Of a stretch of DNA of 64,000 nt, positions 26,377-37,286 are shown piece after piece. Position numbers and translations under genes: made by a program. This stretch comes from Hydrogenophilales bacterium 28-61-23 (GTDB taxonomy: Bacteria > Pseudomonadota > Gammaproteobacteria > Burkholderiales > Thiobacillaceae). The stretch covers positions 62,001-126,000 of the forward strand of contig NCGJ01000003.1 in assembly GCA_002281555.1 (NCBI GenBank). Reading direction: 5' to 3'. Under the pieces are notes generated by a model that was not told where the DNA came from, made no database searches, and saw nothing but the letters and a program-made list of their open reading frames with translations. The stretch's first letter is position 1. Each line of letters begins with the position of its first letter.

Positions 26377-29300
26377 TACGCGGCCTCCAGCAATTTCTGT
26401 TCGGCCATTTCGATCAGAGCGCGCTTGTACTCATTCGGCATCACCTTGACGAACTTGCCACGATATTCATTCCAGTTTTCCAGGATGCTCCTGGCGCCGA
26501 CGCTGCCGGTATAAGTGGCGTGCTTCTCGATCAACGCCTTCAGCGTCACCTCGTCCGGCTGGCCTTTGTGATGCGCGGCGCTATGAGCGACGCCATCGGC
26601 GGGCTCGACTTTTTCCAGCGAAACCATGGCCAGATTGCAGCGCTTGCCGAACATACCGTCCTCATCTAGCACATAGGCCACGCCGCCCGACATGCCGGCG
26701 GCAAAGTTGCGGCCGGTCTGGCCCAACACCACCACGGTGCCGCCGGTCATGTATTCGCAACCATGGTCGCCGACGCCTTCCACCACGGCGGAGGCGCCCG
26801 AGTTGCGCACGCAGAAGCGTTCGCCGGCGACGCCGCGGAAGTAGCTTTCGCCGGTCGTCGCGCCGTACATCACGGTGTTGCCGACGATGATGTTCTCCGA
26901 CGGGACGCCGCTGAACGCGGCCGGCGGCTTGATCACGATGCGGCCGCCGCACAGGCCCTTGCCGACGTAGTCGTTGCCTTCGCCGGTCAGTTCGAAGGTG
27001 ATGCCAGCGCTGAGGAAGGCGGCAAAACTCTGGCCGGCGGTGCCGGTGAATTTGACCGTGATGGTGTCGCTGGGCAGTCCGGCATGGCCGTAACGGCTGG
27101 CGACCTGGTTCGACAGCATCGCGCCGGCGGTGCGATTGAAGTTGCTGAGCGGCGATTCAATAACAACTTTCTCTCCCCGCTCCAGCGCCGGCATCGCCTG
27201 CTTGATCAGCGTGTTGTCGAGCGCGCGTTCGAGACCGTGATCCTGTTCCTCGCAATGACGGCGCGCGACATCCGCCGCCACCTTGGGCTGGTAGAAGATC
27301 TTGCTGAAATCGAGCCCGCTCGCTTTCCAGTGGTCGATGCCGGCCCGGGTGTCAAGCAGATCGGCGCGACCGGTCAGATCGGCGAATTTGCGGATGCCCA
27401 TCTGCGCCATCAATTCGCGCGCTTCCTCGGCGACGAAGAAGAAGTAATTCACCACGTGTTCCGGCTGGCCGGTGAATTTCTGGCGCAACACCGGGTCTTG
27501 TGTGGCGACGCCGACCGGGCAGGTATTGAGGTGGCATTTGCGCATCATGATGCAACCTTCGACCACCAGCGGCGCGGTGGCGAAACCGAATTCGTCGGCG
27601 CCCAGCAGCGCGCCGATGACGACATCGCGGCCGGTCTTCATCTGGCCATCCACCTGCACCGCGACCCGGCCGCGCAACTGGTTCAGCACCAGAGTCTGCT
27701 GGGTTTCGGCCAGGCCGATTTCCCACGGGCTGCCGGCGTGCTTGATCGAAGACAACGGCGAAGCGCCGGTGCCGCCGTCGTAGCCAGCGATCACGATGTG
27801 ATCCGATTTGGCCTTGGCGACGCCGGCCGCGACCGTGCCGACGCCAGTCTCGGACACCAGCTTGACCGAGATCGAGGCTTTCGGATTGGCGTTTTTCAGG
27901 TCGTGGATCAGTTGCGCCAGATCTTCGATGGAATAGATGTCGTGATGCGGCGGCGGCGAAATCAGGCCAACACCGGGTACCGAGAAACGCAGCTTGGCGA
28001 TGTATTCGGACACTTTGCCGCCCGGCAACTGGCCGCCCTCGCCCGGCTTGGCGCCTTGCGCCATCTTGATCTGGATCTGGTCGGCGTTGGCCAGGTATTC
28101 GGCGGTGACGCCGAAACGACCGGAAGCCACCTGTTTGATCTTGGAACGCATCGAGTCGCCGGCTTTCAGCGGGATGTCGGCGACGACACGGTTCTTGCCG
28201 ATCAATTCGGACAAGGTGGTATCGGTCTTCACCGGCTGGAAGCGCACCGCATCCTCGCCGCCTTCGCCGGTGTTGGACTTGCCGCCGATGCGGTTCATCG
28301 CCAGCGCCAGAACCGTGTGCGCCTCGGTTGAAATCGAGCCGAGCGACATGGCGCCGGTGGCGAAGCGGGTCACGATGCTGGCGGCGGATTCGACCTCTTC
28401 CAGCGGTACCGGCGCGCCGGCCGGCTTGATCTCGAACAGGCCGCGCAAGGTCAGGTGGCGCTTGCTCTGATCGTTGATCAGGCGGGCATATTCCTTGTAG
28501 GTCTCGTACTTGCCGGTGCGCGTCGCGCTCTGCAATTTGGCGATGGAGTCCGGCGTCCACAGGTGATCTTCGCCACGCACGCGGAAGGCATATTCACCGC
28601 CCGCTTCCAGCGCGTGCGCCAGCACCGGATCGGCGCCGAAGGCGGATTGATGCATGCGCTGCGCTTCTTCGGCGATTTCAAGCAGGCCGATGCCTTCGAC
28701 ATTGCTCGACGTGCCCGGGAAATACGCCTCGATGAACGCGCTGTTGAGGCCGATGGCATCGAAAATCTGCGCGCCGCAGTAGGACTGGTAGGTCGAGATG
28801 CCCATCTTGGACATCACCTTGTACAAGCCCTTGCCGACCGCCTTGACGAACTTCTTCTGCGCTTCCTTGGCATCCGGCAAGCCGAATCCGGCAATGGTCT
28901 CGAACGCCAGCCACGGGCAGACGGCTTCCGCGCCATAACCGGCCAGCAGCGCGAAATGGTGGGTTTCGCGCACTGAACCGGTATCGACGACGAGGCCGGT
29001 ATTGGTGCGCAAACCGGCGCGCACCAGGTGGTGATGCACGGCGGCGCAAGCCAGCAAGGCGGGAATGGGCAGACGTTCCGGGCCGACGGCGCGGTCGGAC
29101 AGAATCAGCACGTTGTAGCCGTCATGCACCGATTTCTCGGCCACCTCGCACAGCGCGGCGATGGCGTCCCGCATGCCATCGCCGTACTTACCTTTAACAC
29201 CCAACGTAACCGGGTAGGTGATGTCGGCCACCAGAGCGCGGAAACGGTTCTGGGTCAGGCTGTCGATGGCCTTGAGTTGCGCCAGTTCGTCCGGCATCAG

Positions 29301-31007
29301 CACTGGCTGGCTGGCTTCCAGACGCAACGGCAAATCGGTTTCGTCCGCGGCGTGTATGCCGAGCAGGTTCGGCTTCGGGCCGATGAAGGTCACCAGCGAC
29401 ATGACCAGTTCTTCGCGGATCGGGTCGATCGGCGGGTTGGTCACCTGCGCGAACAGTTGCTTGAAGTAGTGATAGAACGGCTTGGTCTTGTCGGACAGCA
29501 CCGGCAAGGCGGCATCGTTGCCCATCGAGCCGGTTGCCTCTTCGCCATTCGCCGCCATCGGCTGCATGATGAACTTGAGGTCTTCCTGCGTGTAACCGAA
29601 GGCCTGCTGCACATCGAGCAGGTCGGCATTCAGTTCGGCCTTGGCTTCGACCTTGGGCAAGTCGCCCAGGAAGTAGCGCGATTTCTCGATCCACTCGCGA
29701 TACGGCTTGGCCTGCGCCAGCGATTGCTTGACCTCATCATCGGAGAGGATGCGACCCTGTTCCATGTCGATCAGGAACATCTTGCCCGGCTGCAGCCGCC
29801 ACTTCTTGACGATCTTCTCTTCCGGGAAATTGAGCACGCCCATTTCCGAGGCGAGCATCACGAAACCGTCGTCGGTCACCAGATAACGCGCCGGGCGCAG
29901 GCCGTTGCGATCCAGCGTCGCGCCGATCACGCGGCCATCGGTGAAAGCGACGGCGGCGGGGCCGTCCCAGGGTTCCATCAGCGCGGCGTTGTATTCGTAG
30001 AACGCGCGCCGCTCCTCGTCCATCTGCGGGTTGTTGGCCCAGGCTTCCGGGATCAACAGCATCATCGCGTGCGGCAGCGAGTAGCCGCCGGCCACCAGCA
30101 ATTCCAGCGCGTTGTCGAAGCAGGCGGAATCGGACTGGCCTTCGGCAATCAGCGGCCACAGTTTTTCCAGATCGTCGCCCAGCACGGCGGACTTCATCGC
30201 CGCATGGCGTGCCGCCATCCAGTTGACGTTGCCGCGCATGGTATTGATCTCGCCGTTGTGGGCGATCATGCGGAACGGATGCGCCAGATCCCAGGCAGGG
30301 AAGGTATTGGTGGAGAAGCGTTGATGCACCAGCGCCAGCGCCGACACCATGCGCTCGTCCTGCAGATCGAGGTAATACGTGCCCACTTCCTCGGCCAGCA
30401 GCATGCCCTTGTAAACCAGGGTGCGCGAGGACAGCGAGGGAATGTAGAACTGGGAAGCGTCTTCCAGTTTGAGCGCACGCACGGCGTGTTCGATGCGCTT
30501 GCGGATGACGAACAACTTGCGCTCGAACGCATTCTGATCAACCAGATCCGTGCTGCAACCAATGAACACTTGGCGCATGACCGGCTCGATGGCGCGTGCG
30601 GCGGCGGCGATATCGCGGTTGTCGCGCGGCACATCGCGCCAGCCCAGGAAGTTCTGGCCTTCGTCGTGGACGATGCGGGCGATGGCGGATTCACAGGCCA
30701 CACGGCCATTGCCGGATTGCGGCAAAAACACCGTGCCGCAGGCGTATTCGCCAGCGGCGGGAAGCGTGATCGCCAGCTTGGCGGCTTCCTGGCGCAGGAA
30801 AGCGTCGGGCATCTGGATCAGCATGCCAGCGCCGTCACCCAGCTTGGGGTCGTAACCGGTTGCGCCGCGATGGGTCAGGTTCTTGAGAATCTGCAAACCC
30901 TGACGCACGATGCTATGGCTTTTTTCGCCCTTGATATGCGCGATGAAACCGACCCCGCACGCGTCATGTTCATGCGCGGGATTGTATAAACCCTGTGTTG
31001 CTGGCAT
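26376..31007 (-). CDS. gltB: Glutamate synthase large subunit
   Basis: The 1543-residue large subunit contains an N-terminal glutamine amidotransferase domain, a central domain and an FMN-binding synthase domain, ending with the beta-helical GXGXG region. The catalytic Cys is in HDACGVGF at residue 17, so the preceding 16 residues are a propeptide that must be removed. The [3Fe-4S] site is CHLNTCPVG around residue 1155. The start ATG at 31007 is fixed by that short leader. It lies downstream of hvfC on the same strand with 183 bases between, so it may have its own promoter. Confidence 0.97.
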   Translation of the reverse strand: MPATQGLYNPAHEHDACGVGFIAHIKGEKSHSIVRQGLQILKNLTHRGATGYDPKLGDGAGMLIQMPDAFLRQEAAKLAITLPAAGEYACGTVFLPQSGNGRVACESAIARIVHDEGQNFLGWRDVPRDNRDIAAAARAIEPVMRQVFIGCSTDLVDQNAFERKLFVIRKRIEHAVRALKLEDASQFYIPSLSSRTLVYKGMLLAEEVGTYYLDLQDERMVSALALVHQRFSTNTFPAWDLAHPFRMIAHNGEINTMRGNVNWMAARHAAMKSAVLGDDLEKLWPLIAEGQSDSACFDNALELLVAGGYSLPHAMMLLIPEAWANNPQMDEERRAFYEYNAALMEPWDGPAAVAFTDGRVIGATLDRNGLRPARYLVTDDGFVMLASEMGVLNFPEEKIVKKWRLQPGKMFLIDMEQGRILSDDEVKQSLAQAKPYREWIEKSRYFLGDLPKVEAKAELNADLLDVQQAFGYTQEDLKFIMQPMAANGEEATGSMGNDAALPVLSDKTKPFYHYFKQLFAQVTNPPIDPIREELVMSLVTFIGPKPNLLGIHAADETDLPLRLEASQPVLMPDELAQLKAIDSLTQNRFRALVADITYPVTLGVKGKYGDGMRDAIAALCEVAEKSVHDGYNVLILSDRAVGPERLPIPALLACAAVHHHLVRAGLRTNTGLVVDTGSVRETHHFALLAGYGAEAVCPWLAFETIAGFGLPDAKEAQKKFVKAVGKGLYKVMSKMGISTYQSYCGAQIFDAIGLNSAFIEAYFPGTSSNVEGIGLLEIAEEAQRMHQSAFGADPVLAHALEAGGEYAFRVRGEDHLWTPDSIAKLQSATRTGKYETYKEYARLINDQSKRHLTLRGLFEIKPAGAPVPLEEVESAASIVTRFATGAMSLGSISTEAHTVLALAMNRIGGKSNTGEGGEDAVRFQPVKTDTTLSELIGKNRVVADIPLKAGDSMRSKIKQVASGRFGVTAEYLANADQIQIKMAQGAKPGEGGQLPGGKVSEYIAKLRFSVPGVGLISPPPHHDIYSIEDLAQLIHDLKNANPKASISVKLVSETGVGTVAAGVAKAKSDHIVIAGYDGGTGASPLSSIKHAGSPWEIGLAETQQTLVLNQLRGRVAVQVDGQMKTGRDVVIGALLGADEFGFATAPLVVEGCIMMRKCHLNTCPVGVATQDPVLRQKFTGQPEHVVNYFFFVAEEARELMAQMGIRKFADLTGRADLLDTRAGIDHWKASGLDFSKIFYQPKVAADVARRHCEEQDHGLERALDNTLIKQAMPALERGEKVVIESPLSNFNRTAGAMLSNQVASRYGHAGLPSDTITVKFTGTAGQSFAAFLSAGITFELTGEGNDYVGKGLCGGRIVIKPPAAFSGVPSENIIVGNTVMYGATTGESYFRGVAGERFCVRNSGASAVVEGVGDHGCEYMTGGTVVVLGQTGRNFAAGMSGGVAYVLDEDGMFGKRCNLAMVSLEKVEPADGVAHSAAHHKGQPDEVTLKALIEKHATYTGSVGARSILENWNEYRGKFVKVMPNEYKRALIEMAEQKLLEAA

Positions 31008-31190
31008 TACCGCTTACCCTGTCCATCCCTCGACTAACCACTGCGCGCGCTTCATCCCGAGGGTGTCTGGAGCGGCTCGCCCGACACCGGATCGGGCATT
31101 GAATATTAGGCACATTTATCTAAAACCGGGCGGGCGATACTACTTTCAACGCCGGTTCAGTTCAACCGCCGCTTTTCCAAACGAAACCGA

Positions 31191-31940
31191 TCAGACCCGG
31201 ACACCGAGAATAACGCCCTGTCCAAGCAGGTCTTGCAGCAGACTTTGCGCGTAGCCGAGCAACGGATCGGGCGACAACTTCATTTCTTGCGCAAGCAAGG
31301 CGACGGACTCGGCCCCGGTCAATTCGGGATTGTCCTGCAACAGATTGAGCAAACGCGCGCTGGCCGGGTTGAGCAGGGTAAATCGGACACGATGCTCGGC
31401 GTTGCGAAAAGCCAACGTGAAGGTCGGCTGCTCGGGCGGTTCGGCCGGCTTGAACCGGGGCGAGAGGCGATGCACAGGCCAGCGATAGGCAAGCACGCGC
31501 ATTACCGGATTGAGCAGCGGCCGCCCGGCGAGCAGATCGCCAGCCGGACCGTGGGCGGGCAGGTTCGCATCCCGATTGGAGGTATCCAGTTCCAGCTCCA
31601 CCCATTCGTAATGTGCCAGTTCCGGCAGGAAAGCCGGGCAATCATCGGGACGCTGCCACTCATCCTGCAGATATTTCAGAAACTCTTCCGGAATCTGGCG
31701 AAAAAACGGCGTGTGGCTGACATGGTCGCGAAAAAAGGCCCGCACCAACCGATCCCAGCGCCGCTTGCCCAGTATTTTTCGGCAGACCGGAAAGCAGGAC
31801 AGCAGAAAGCCTTCCATGTTGTTGTACAGCAACGCGTTGTAGACATTCATCCGCCGGGCCGGTACGCCTTTGGGACGGCTCACCGTCTGCGGATCGCGGA
31901 TGTGGGCGGTAAATTCGCGCTGGTATTGTTGAAAGTCCAT
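31191..31940 (-). CDS. hvfC: HvfC-like partner of the MNIO enzyme (DUF2063)
   Basis: A 249-residue partner protein of the DUF2063 class, called HvfC in Haemophilus and BufC in bufferin operons, thought to guide the precursor peptide to the DUF692 iron enzyme. The ATG at 31940 gives MDFQQYQREFTAHIRDP, and the N-terminal DNA-binding-like helical domain contains MNVYNALLYNNMEGFLLSCFP. The C-terminal half is a smaller alpha/beta domain. It begins two bases after the hvfB stop, so the two are probably translated together. Established for the family: partner and MNIO are both needed for modification. The exact contact sites are inference. Confidence 0.9.
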   Translation of the reverse strand: MDFQQYQREFTAHIRDPQTVSRPKGVPARRMNVYNALLYNNMEGFLLSCFPVCRKILGKRRWDRLVRAFFRDHVSHTPFFRQIPEEFLKYLQDEWQRPDDCPAFLPELAHYEWVELELDTSNRDANLPAHGPAGDLLAGRPLLNPVMRVLAYRWPVHRLSPRFKPAEPPEQPTFTLAFRNAEHRVRFTLLNPASARLLNLLQDNPELTGAESVALLAQEMKLSPDPLLGYAQSLLQDLLGQGVILGVRV

Positions 31941-31942
31941 AT

Positions 31943-32800
31943 TCAAGCGGCCTGAACGGCCCGCACCCGATGGCGCGACTGGATTTCCGCGATGCGCTTC
32001 ACTTCCGGCATCAACTCGCTCAGCGGCGGAATATTGAAATCCCGTTCCAGGCAGGTGGGATGCACGCCCAATATTTCGTAGGCGCTGTCCAGCAACCGCC
32101 AGACCGGGTCGATCACGTCGGCGCCGTGGGTATCGATGATCAGGTCGGGCGCTTCCTGGTAGTGGCCGGCCATGTGCATATAGACGATGCGTTCGGCCGG
32201 CATGCGCCGGAGATAGTCGACCGGGTCGAATTTGAAGTTCACGCTGTTGACATAGATGTTGTTCACATCCAGATGCAGCAGGCAATCGGCTTCCGCCAGC
32301 ACGGCGTTGATGAAGCTCGGCTCGTCCATTTCGCCGATCGGCGCGGCCACGTAATAACTGGCGTTTTCGATGGCGATCTTCTGTTCCAAGATGTCCTGCA
32401 CGCGGCGAATGCGGGCGGCGACATATTTCACCGCCTCGGCGGTGGGCGGAATCGGCATCAGGTCGTAGAGATGGCCATGGTCGGAACAGTAGGACAAGTG
32501 CTCGGTGTAAAGCGGCATCCGATGCTCGGCCATGAATGCCTTGATCTTGCGCAACAGCACTTCATCCAGCGGCGTCAGGCCGCCCAGTGAGAGCGACAAA
32601 CCATGGCAGACGAAGGTGAAACGCTCGGTGAATTCGCGCAGATCTCGGGCATAACGGCCGCCCAGATCGATCCAGTTTTCTGGCGCGAGTTCAAAAAAAT
32701 CAATGGCGGTGGGAAGCCCGGATTTCAACGCAACCTGAAGCTCAGGCAACAGATCGCGCCGAAATCCAAGCCCCGCGCCGAAAAGACGCGGGGGTGTCAT
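31943..32800 (-). CDS. hvfB: MNIO (DUF692) multinuclear iron oxidative enzyme HvfB
   Basis: A 285-residue TIM-barrel enzyme of the DUF692 family, which uses a di- or tri-iron centre and oxygen to modify cysteines of ribosomal peptides. The ATG at 32800 gives MTPPRLFGAGLGFRRDL, the family start. Likely iron ligands are visible: His66 (CHGLSL), Glu100-His101 (YTEHLSY), Asn146, Asp178, His209 and His213 (YMHMAGH), His225 (DTHG) and Glu252. Together with hvfA and hvfC it makes the minimal modification operon. In Haemophilus, HvfB and HvfC convert EGKCG motifs of HvfA to oxazolone-thioamide groups that bind copper; the same chemistry is expected because the same motif is present. Confidence 0.93.
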   Translation of the reverse strand: MTPPRLFGAGLGFRRDLLPELQVALKSGLPTAIDFFELAPENWIDLGGRYARDLREFTERFTFVCHGLSLSLGGLTPLDEVLLRKIKAFMAEHRMPLYTEHLSYCSDHGHLYDLMPIPPTAEAVKYVAARIRRVQDILEQKIAIENASYYVAAPIGEMDEPSFINAVLAEADCLLHLDVNNIYVNSVNFKFDPVDYLRRMPAERIVYMHMAGHYQEAPDLIIDTHGADVIDPVWRLLDSAYEILGVHPTCLERDFNIPPLSELMPEVKRIAEIQSRHRVRAVQAA

Positions 32801-32819
32801 ACGGCTATCGACTCGTCGA

Positions 32820-33239
32820 TTACTTCTTGCCGCCGCATTTGCCCTCAGGGGCCTTCTTGTCGCCGCCGCACTTGCCTTCCTTGGCGTTCTTGGCGCCGCA
32901 CATGCCTTCGCCACACTTGCCTTCTTTCATCATTTTCTTGTTGGCCTCGGCATCCTCGGCGCTCTTCTTGCCGCCGCATTTGCCTTCCTTAGCTTTGGCG
33001 CCACCGCATTTACCTTCCTTGGCCTTGGCGCCGCACTTGGCTTCCTTGTCCTTCTTTGCGCCACACTTGGCTTCAACAGCCTTGCCGGCGGCATCGGGCG
33101 CCGCCTCGGCAACCATGTAGCCCTTTTCCATAGACTGAGCCGCGAATGGGTTCTCGGCGGCGGACACCGGCACAGCGGCCAGAGAGGTGGCGAGTACGGA
33201 ACCCAGCGCCAGGGTCAGAGCGGTTTTTTTCGAAGCCAT
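32820..33239 (-). CDS. hvfA: HvfA-type precursor peptide with EGKCG repeats
   Basis: A 139-residue exported precursor. The signal peptide (ALTLALGSVLATSLAAVPVSA, split about residues 7-27) is followed by a short mature start, NPFAAQSMEKGYMVAE, that is typical of these leaders. The rest is a Lys/Gly/Ala-rich chain with eight Cys, all in xCG units: five EGKCG, two EAKCG and one EGMCG. A ribosome site AGGAG lies in front of the ATG at 33239. It is transcribed first, with hvfB 19 bases after it. Copper binding by the modified repeats is established for HvfA of Haemophilus; the EAKCG and EGMCG variants may or may not be modified. Confidence 0.92.
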   Translation of the reverse strand: MASKKTALTLALGSVLATSLAAVPVSAAENPFAAQSMEKGYMVAEAAPDAAGKAVEAKCGAKKDKEAKCGAKAKEGKCGGAKAKEGKCGGKKSAEDAEANKKMMKEGKCGEGMCGAKNAKEGKCGGDKKAPEGKCGGKK

Positions 33240-33452
33240 GTTGTATCTCCTAATCGATCAAAAACGAAGAATGCCGGTCGTGGCAAGTTTCGCGTCTCCC
33301 CTCCTCCTCAGGCTGGGTTCGGCAACGGACAAACAGTGGGCGATTGAGTTTTATTCCCCCGCTGGCCGATGACATTTCATCGGACGCGGCAATCTAGGCG
33401 CCGCCCTGAAAATCGGCAAGTTCTTTTTAAAAGTCAATGAGATAGCTAACTC

Positions 33453-33480
33453 TTGAATTCTATTCAAACGGGTCAATACT
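33453..33480 (+). promoter_or_regulatory. Candidate promoter of the hsp20 gene
   Basis: TTGAAT (33453-33458) and AATACT (33475-33480) are 16 bases apart. The -35 overlaps the palindrome TTGAATTCTATTCAA (33453-33467), which could be an operator. The CTTGAA part also fits a sigma-32 -35, but no CCCCAT-type -10 is found. Confidence 0.35.
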
Positions 33481-33533
33481 GGAGTTGCCAGCCGGATGGC
33501 TTTCCGGCATTCCTTCTCAGAAAGGAGCAAAAA

Positions 33534-33968
33534 ATGAGCAATATCGTTAGACGCGATCCGTTCGCCATCGATGACATGCTGGACGATCTGTTCAAGGGTT
33601 ATTTTGTCCGTCCGATGCGTTATTCCGGCGAAACGCCGGAAATGCAGATGATCAAGATGGATGTGAAAGAGGGTGATAAGGATTACACGGTGCATGCCGA
33701 ATTGCCGGGCGTGGGCAAAGATGACATCCACGTCACCATCGAAGGCAACTCGGTTGCCGTCAGCGCCGAAGTCAAAAAGACAAGCGAACACAAGGAAGGT
33801 GACAAGGTGCTGCGCAGCGAACGCTACTATGGCAAGGTCTATCGCAGTTTCGCGCTTGGTCAGGAAGTGGACGAAACCGGCGCGCGGGCGAAATTCGAGA
33901 ATGGCGTGCTGGAATTGGTGCTGCCTAAAAAAGCGGCCACCTCAGCCAGGAAGCTGGTCATCGAATAA
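33534..33968 (+). CDS. Small heat-shock protein, Hsp20/alpha-crystallin family
   Basis: A 144-residue ATP-independent chaperone. The ATG at 33534 is behind a strong AAAGGAGC ribosome site; a longer in-frame extension is not supported. The alpha-crystallin domain spans about residues 36-135, with VHAELPGVGKDDIHVTIEGN, split at its beginning, and the hallmark ENGVLELVLPKK near the end. A C-terminal extension with a KLVIE instead of IxI motif is short. A candidate promoter (TTGAAT at 33453, AATACT at 33475) lies upstream, and a terminator follows. Regulation by sigma-32 or by ordinary sigma-70 cannot be decided from the sequence. Confidence 0.94.
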   Translation: MSNIVRRDPFAIDDMLDDLFKGYFVRPMRYSGETPEMQMIKMDVKEGDKDYTVHAELPGVGKDDIHVTIEGNSVAVSAEVKKTSEHKEGDKVLRSERYYGKVYRSFALGQEVDETGARAKFENGVLELVLPKKAATSARKLVIE

Positions 33969-33988
33969 CCCGTTAGCGGCGTTTATAG

Positions 33989-34014
33989 AAAGGGCGGCCG
34001 GTGTCGCCCTTTTT

Positions 34015-34016
<2 letters not shown>
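33989..34016 (+). terminator. Rho-independent terminator after hsp20
   Basis: The stem AAAGGGCG/CGCCCTTT with an eight-base loop is followed by a run of T. It separates the hsp20 transcript from argB. Confidence 0.85.
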
Positions 34017-34962
<946 letters not shown>

Positions 34963-35037
34963 ATGGCAACAGATGCATCTGCTATGCTCGTGTATGGCAT
35001 CCCCTGTAGCTCCGTTCTTTAAGCATTTATAAACCCC

Positions 35038-36165
35038 GTGTTTTCGTTCTTCCGCAAAGAAAAAACCGACGATTTCCTGGCTTTCCTCAAGGAAGGCAAC
35101 GATGCGTTTGCTCCCGGCCCGTCCTACTCTGGCGCCAAGCAGCCGGTAGAAGACGCACATGGCGGGATCGAGGTACAGGAAGCCATGGGCGGCTTGGTTC
35201 CCGAGCTGGAGGAAGCCGCGGTGATGTATGCCAATGGAAAAATCGGCGAGACCGCGACATTGCTGAACCGCTATCTGCTCGATCATCCGGACAACCATGA
35301 TCCGCAACCGTGGTACATGTTGTTCGATCTGTACGAAGCCAGCGACCAGTCCGCGCCGTTTGAAGATGCGGCGGTCGACTTCGCGGTGCGATTCGAGCGA
35401 TCACCGCCGACCTGGTCGCCTCACGACAAGCCCAAGAGCCCCGCTCAGCCCGCCCCTCTGATGACGTATGGCGAGAAGTACGGCACTCTGGAGCGGGTCA
35501 GGCAAAGTCGCTTTTTCCAGGATGCCGAACACGCGCCTTATGTCCGACTCGACGTCTCCAAGACACTGGCACCGGATGAAGAAACCGCTCGCGCCATCCT
35601 GAACGACATCGTCCGATTGCATGAAAAACGCAAACCCGTCGAAATGATAGGCGGACCTGGGTTCGCGGTCCGGCTCAATGCCGCTCGTCAAGGCGAGCGA
35701 CTCACTGAATCCGGTTGGTTTCTGTTCCTTGCGGTGTTGCAACTGCTTGGGCGGGAACAAGATTTCGACGACGCCGCAGTCGATTACGCCATGGCGTTCG
35801 AGGTTTCCCCGCCTTCTTACACCCCGCCACTGCCACTGCCAGACAAGAACGGCAATAGCGCAACCCTCACCGCGCCCTCGCTGGACATGGCCTTCAAACT
35901 CATCGGATTCATCGGCCCGGGGTCCGAGTCGCAATTTGTGGAACTCAAAAAGTATGCCAAAGGCCGCAGCCAGGTCGAAATAGACCTCAGCCAGGTCAGC
36001 CGGATCGACTTCTCCGTAGTCGGACTGTTGCTGGAAACCTTGATTGCCATCTCGGGCGCGGGCGGCAAGATACTGTTCAAGGAAGGCAACGAACTGGTCA
36101 ACACGCTGCTGCATATCGTGGGCGCCAGCCAGTTTTCCATGGTTCTCGGCCGCACCCGCGCCTAG
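35038..36165 (+). CDS. STAS-domain protein with an internal duplication, unknown function
   Basis: A 375-residue protein that starts with GTG 76 bases after argB. The last 90 residues form a STAS-like domain (VEIDLSQVSRIDFSVVGLLLE, split around residue 325), as found in anti-sigma-factor antagonists and lipid-asymmetry proteins. The middle holds a duplicated helical unit: FEDAAVDFAVRFERSPPTW at about 106-124 and FDDAAVDYAMAFEVSPPSY at about 243-261, so the region probably arose by duplication and may be TPR-like. There is no signal peptide. The Ser that anti-sigma antagonists usually have phosphorylated is not obvious apart from Ser in RIDFSVVG. The function is not known. Confidence 0.78.
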   Translation: MFSFFRKEKTDDFLAFLKEGNDAFAPGPSYSGAKQPVEDAHGGIEVQEAMGGLVPELEEAAVMYANGKIGETATLLNRYLLDHPDNHDPQPWYMLFDLYEASDQSAPFEDAAVDFAVRFERSPPTWSPHDKPKSPAQPAPLMTYGEKYGTLERVRQSRFFQDAEHAPYVRLDVSKTLAPDEETARAILNDIVRLHEKRKPVEMIGGPGFAVRLNAARQGERLTESGWFLFLAVLQLLGREQDFDDAAVDYAMAFEVSPPSYTPPLPLPDKNGNSATLTAPSLDMAFKLIGFIGPGSESQFVELKKYAKGRSQVEIDLSQVSRIDFSVVGLLLETLIAISGAGGKILFKEGNELVNTLLHIVGASQFSMVLGRTRA

Positions 36166-36198
36166 TTTTCCCGCCCCCCTCCTTTACGCAATCGACGC

Positions 36199-36738
36199 AT
36201 GGAACAATTTCACGGCACCACCATTCTTTCCGTTCGCCGTGGCGAATCCGTCGCCATGGGTGGCGATGGCCAGGTCACGCTGGGCAACATCGTCATCAAA
36301 GCCAGCGCTCGCAAGATTCGCCGCCTTTACCAGGAACGCATCCTGGCCGGCTTCGCGGGTGGCACGGCCGATGCGTTCACCCTGTTCGAACGCTTTGAGG
36401 CCAAGCTGGAAAAACACCAGGGCCATCTGGTCAGAAGCGCGGTGGAACTTGCCAAGGACTGGCGCACCGACCGCATCCTGCGCCGCCTGGAAGCCATGCT
36501 CGCGGTCGCCGACCGCACCAGCACCTTGATCATCACCGGCTCCGGCGACGTACTCGAACCCGAACAGGGTATCGCCGCCATCGGCAGCGGCGGCGCCTAT
36601 GCGCAATCGGCCGCGCGCGCCTTGCTGGAACACAGCGAACTCGACGCTGAAAGCATCGTGCGCGAATCGATCGGCATCGCCGCCGACATCTGCATCTACA
36701 CCAACCGCAACATCCTGATCGAAACGCTCACGCCCTGA
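36199..36738 (+). CDS. hslV: ATP-dependent protease subunit HslV
   Basis: HslV is the peptidase core of the HslUV protease and resembles a bacterial proteasome. The short MEQFHG propeptide is followed by TTILSVRR, where the first Thr becomes the catalytic N-terminus. [21 protein letters not shown] is the conserved substrate-channel region. The 179-residue length is normal. In most genomes hslU follows directly; here the next gene is the convergent regA six bases away, so HslU must be encoded elsewhere or be absent. Confidence 0.95.
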   Translation: MEQFHGTTILSVRRGESVAMGGDGQVTLGNIVIKASARKIRRLYQERILAGFAGGTADAFTLFERFEAKLEKHQGHLVRSAVELAKDWRTDRILRRLEAMLAVADRTSTLIITGSGDVLEPEQGIAAIGSGGAYAQSAARALLEHSELDAESIVRESIGIAADICIYTNRNILIETLTP

Positions 36739-36743
36739 CGGGA

Positions 36744-37286
36744 CTAGGCTTTAACCGGACGTTTCGCCAGCTTGCGTTGCAAGGTGCGCCGATGCATTTT
36801 CAGTGCGCGCGCGGTCGCGGAAAGATTGCCTTCATGCTGCGCCAACACTTTCTGGATATGCTCCCATTCCAGGCGATCCACCGACAAGGGCGTATCCGGC
36901 GGGTTTATGTTCGCGACAACACCGTCCGCCAAAAAGCCATCGCCCAAAGCGGTCAGAATTTCATCCACGCTGGCCGGTTTCGGCAGATATTGAACCGCCC
37001 CCAACTTGATTGCCGCCACTGCGGTCGCGATGCTGGCATAGCCAGTCAGCAGCAGGATGCGCGCCTCGGGTTGGCGTGCGCGCAACGGCTCGATCAAATG
37101 CAAACCGGACTCGGCGCCCAAGCGCAAATCCAGCACCACGGCATCGAAAATCTGAACTTCCGCCAATGTTTGCGCCGCGGAGATGGCTTCAGCCGTCACC
37201 ACGGTATGGCCGCGCCGCTGCAGCGCAAACGCCAGCGTGTGCGCAAATAACGGGTCGTCGTCGACGATCATGATGTGCCAACCCAT
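36744..37286 (-). CDS. regA: RegA/PrrA/RoxR-type redox response regulator
   Basis: A 180-residue regulator with an N-terminal receiver domain and a C-terminal Fis-type helix-turn-helix. The phospho-acceptor is Asp53 in VVLDLRLG, with acidic residues Asp9-Asp11 and Lys near 103 in YLPKPAS. The DNA-binding end, NLSATARALKMHRRTLQRKLAKRP, is the invariant RegA/PrrA helix-turn-helix. The ATG at 37286 shares one base with the stop of the kinase gene (TGATG), so a GTG one codon earlier is less likely. RegA-type proteins control respiration and redox balance. Confidence 0.93.
   Translation of the reverse strand: MGWHIMIVDDDPLFAHTLAFALQRRGHTVVTAEAISAAQTLAEVQIFDAVVLDLRLGAESGLHLIEPLRARQPEARILLLTGYASIATAVAAIKLGAVQYLPKPASVDEILTALGDGFLADGVVANINPPDTPLSVDRLEWEHIQKVLAQHEGNLSATARALKMHRRTLQRKLAKRPVKA

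Noticed and set aside
29028-30989. Long plus-strand open frame of 653 codons opposite gltB
   Set aside because: It is antisense to the highly conserved gltB, has no ribosome site and an unusual His/Arg/Gln-rich composition, as expected for the shadow of a GC-rich gene.
33453-33480. Sigma-32 promoter for the hsp20 gene
   Set aside because: The CTTGAA -35 fits, but no CCCCAT-like -10 is found at 13-15 bases, so I only list it as a candidate sigma-70-like promoter.
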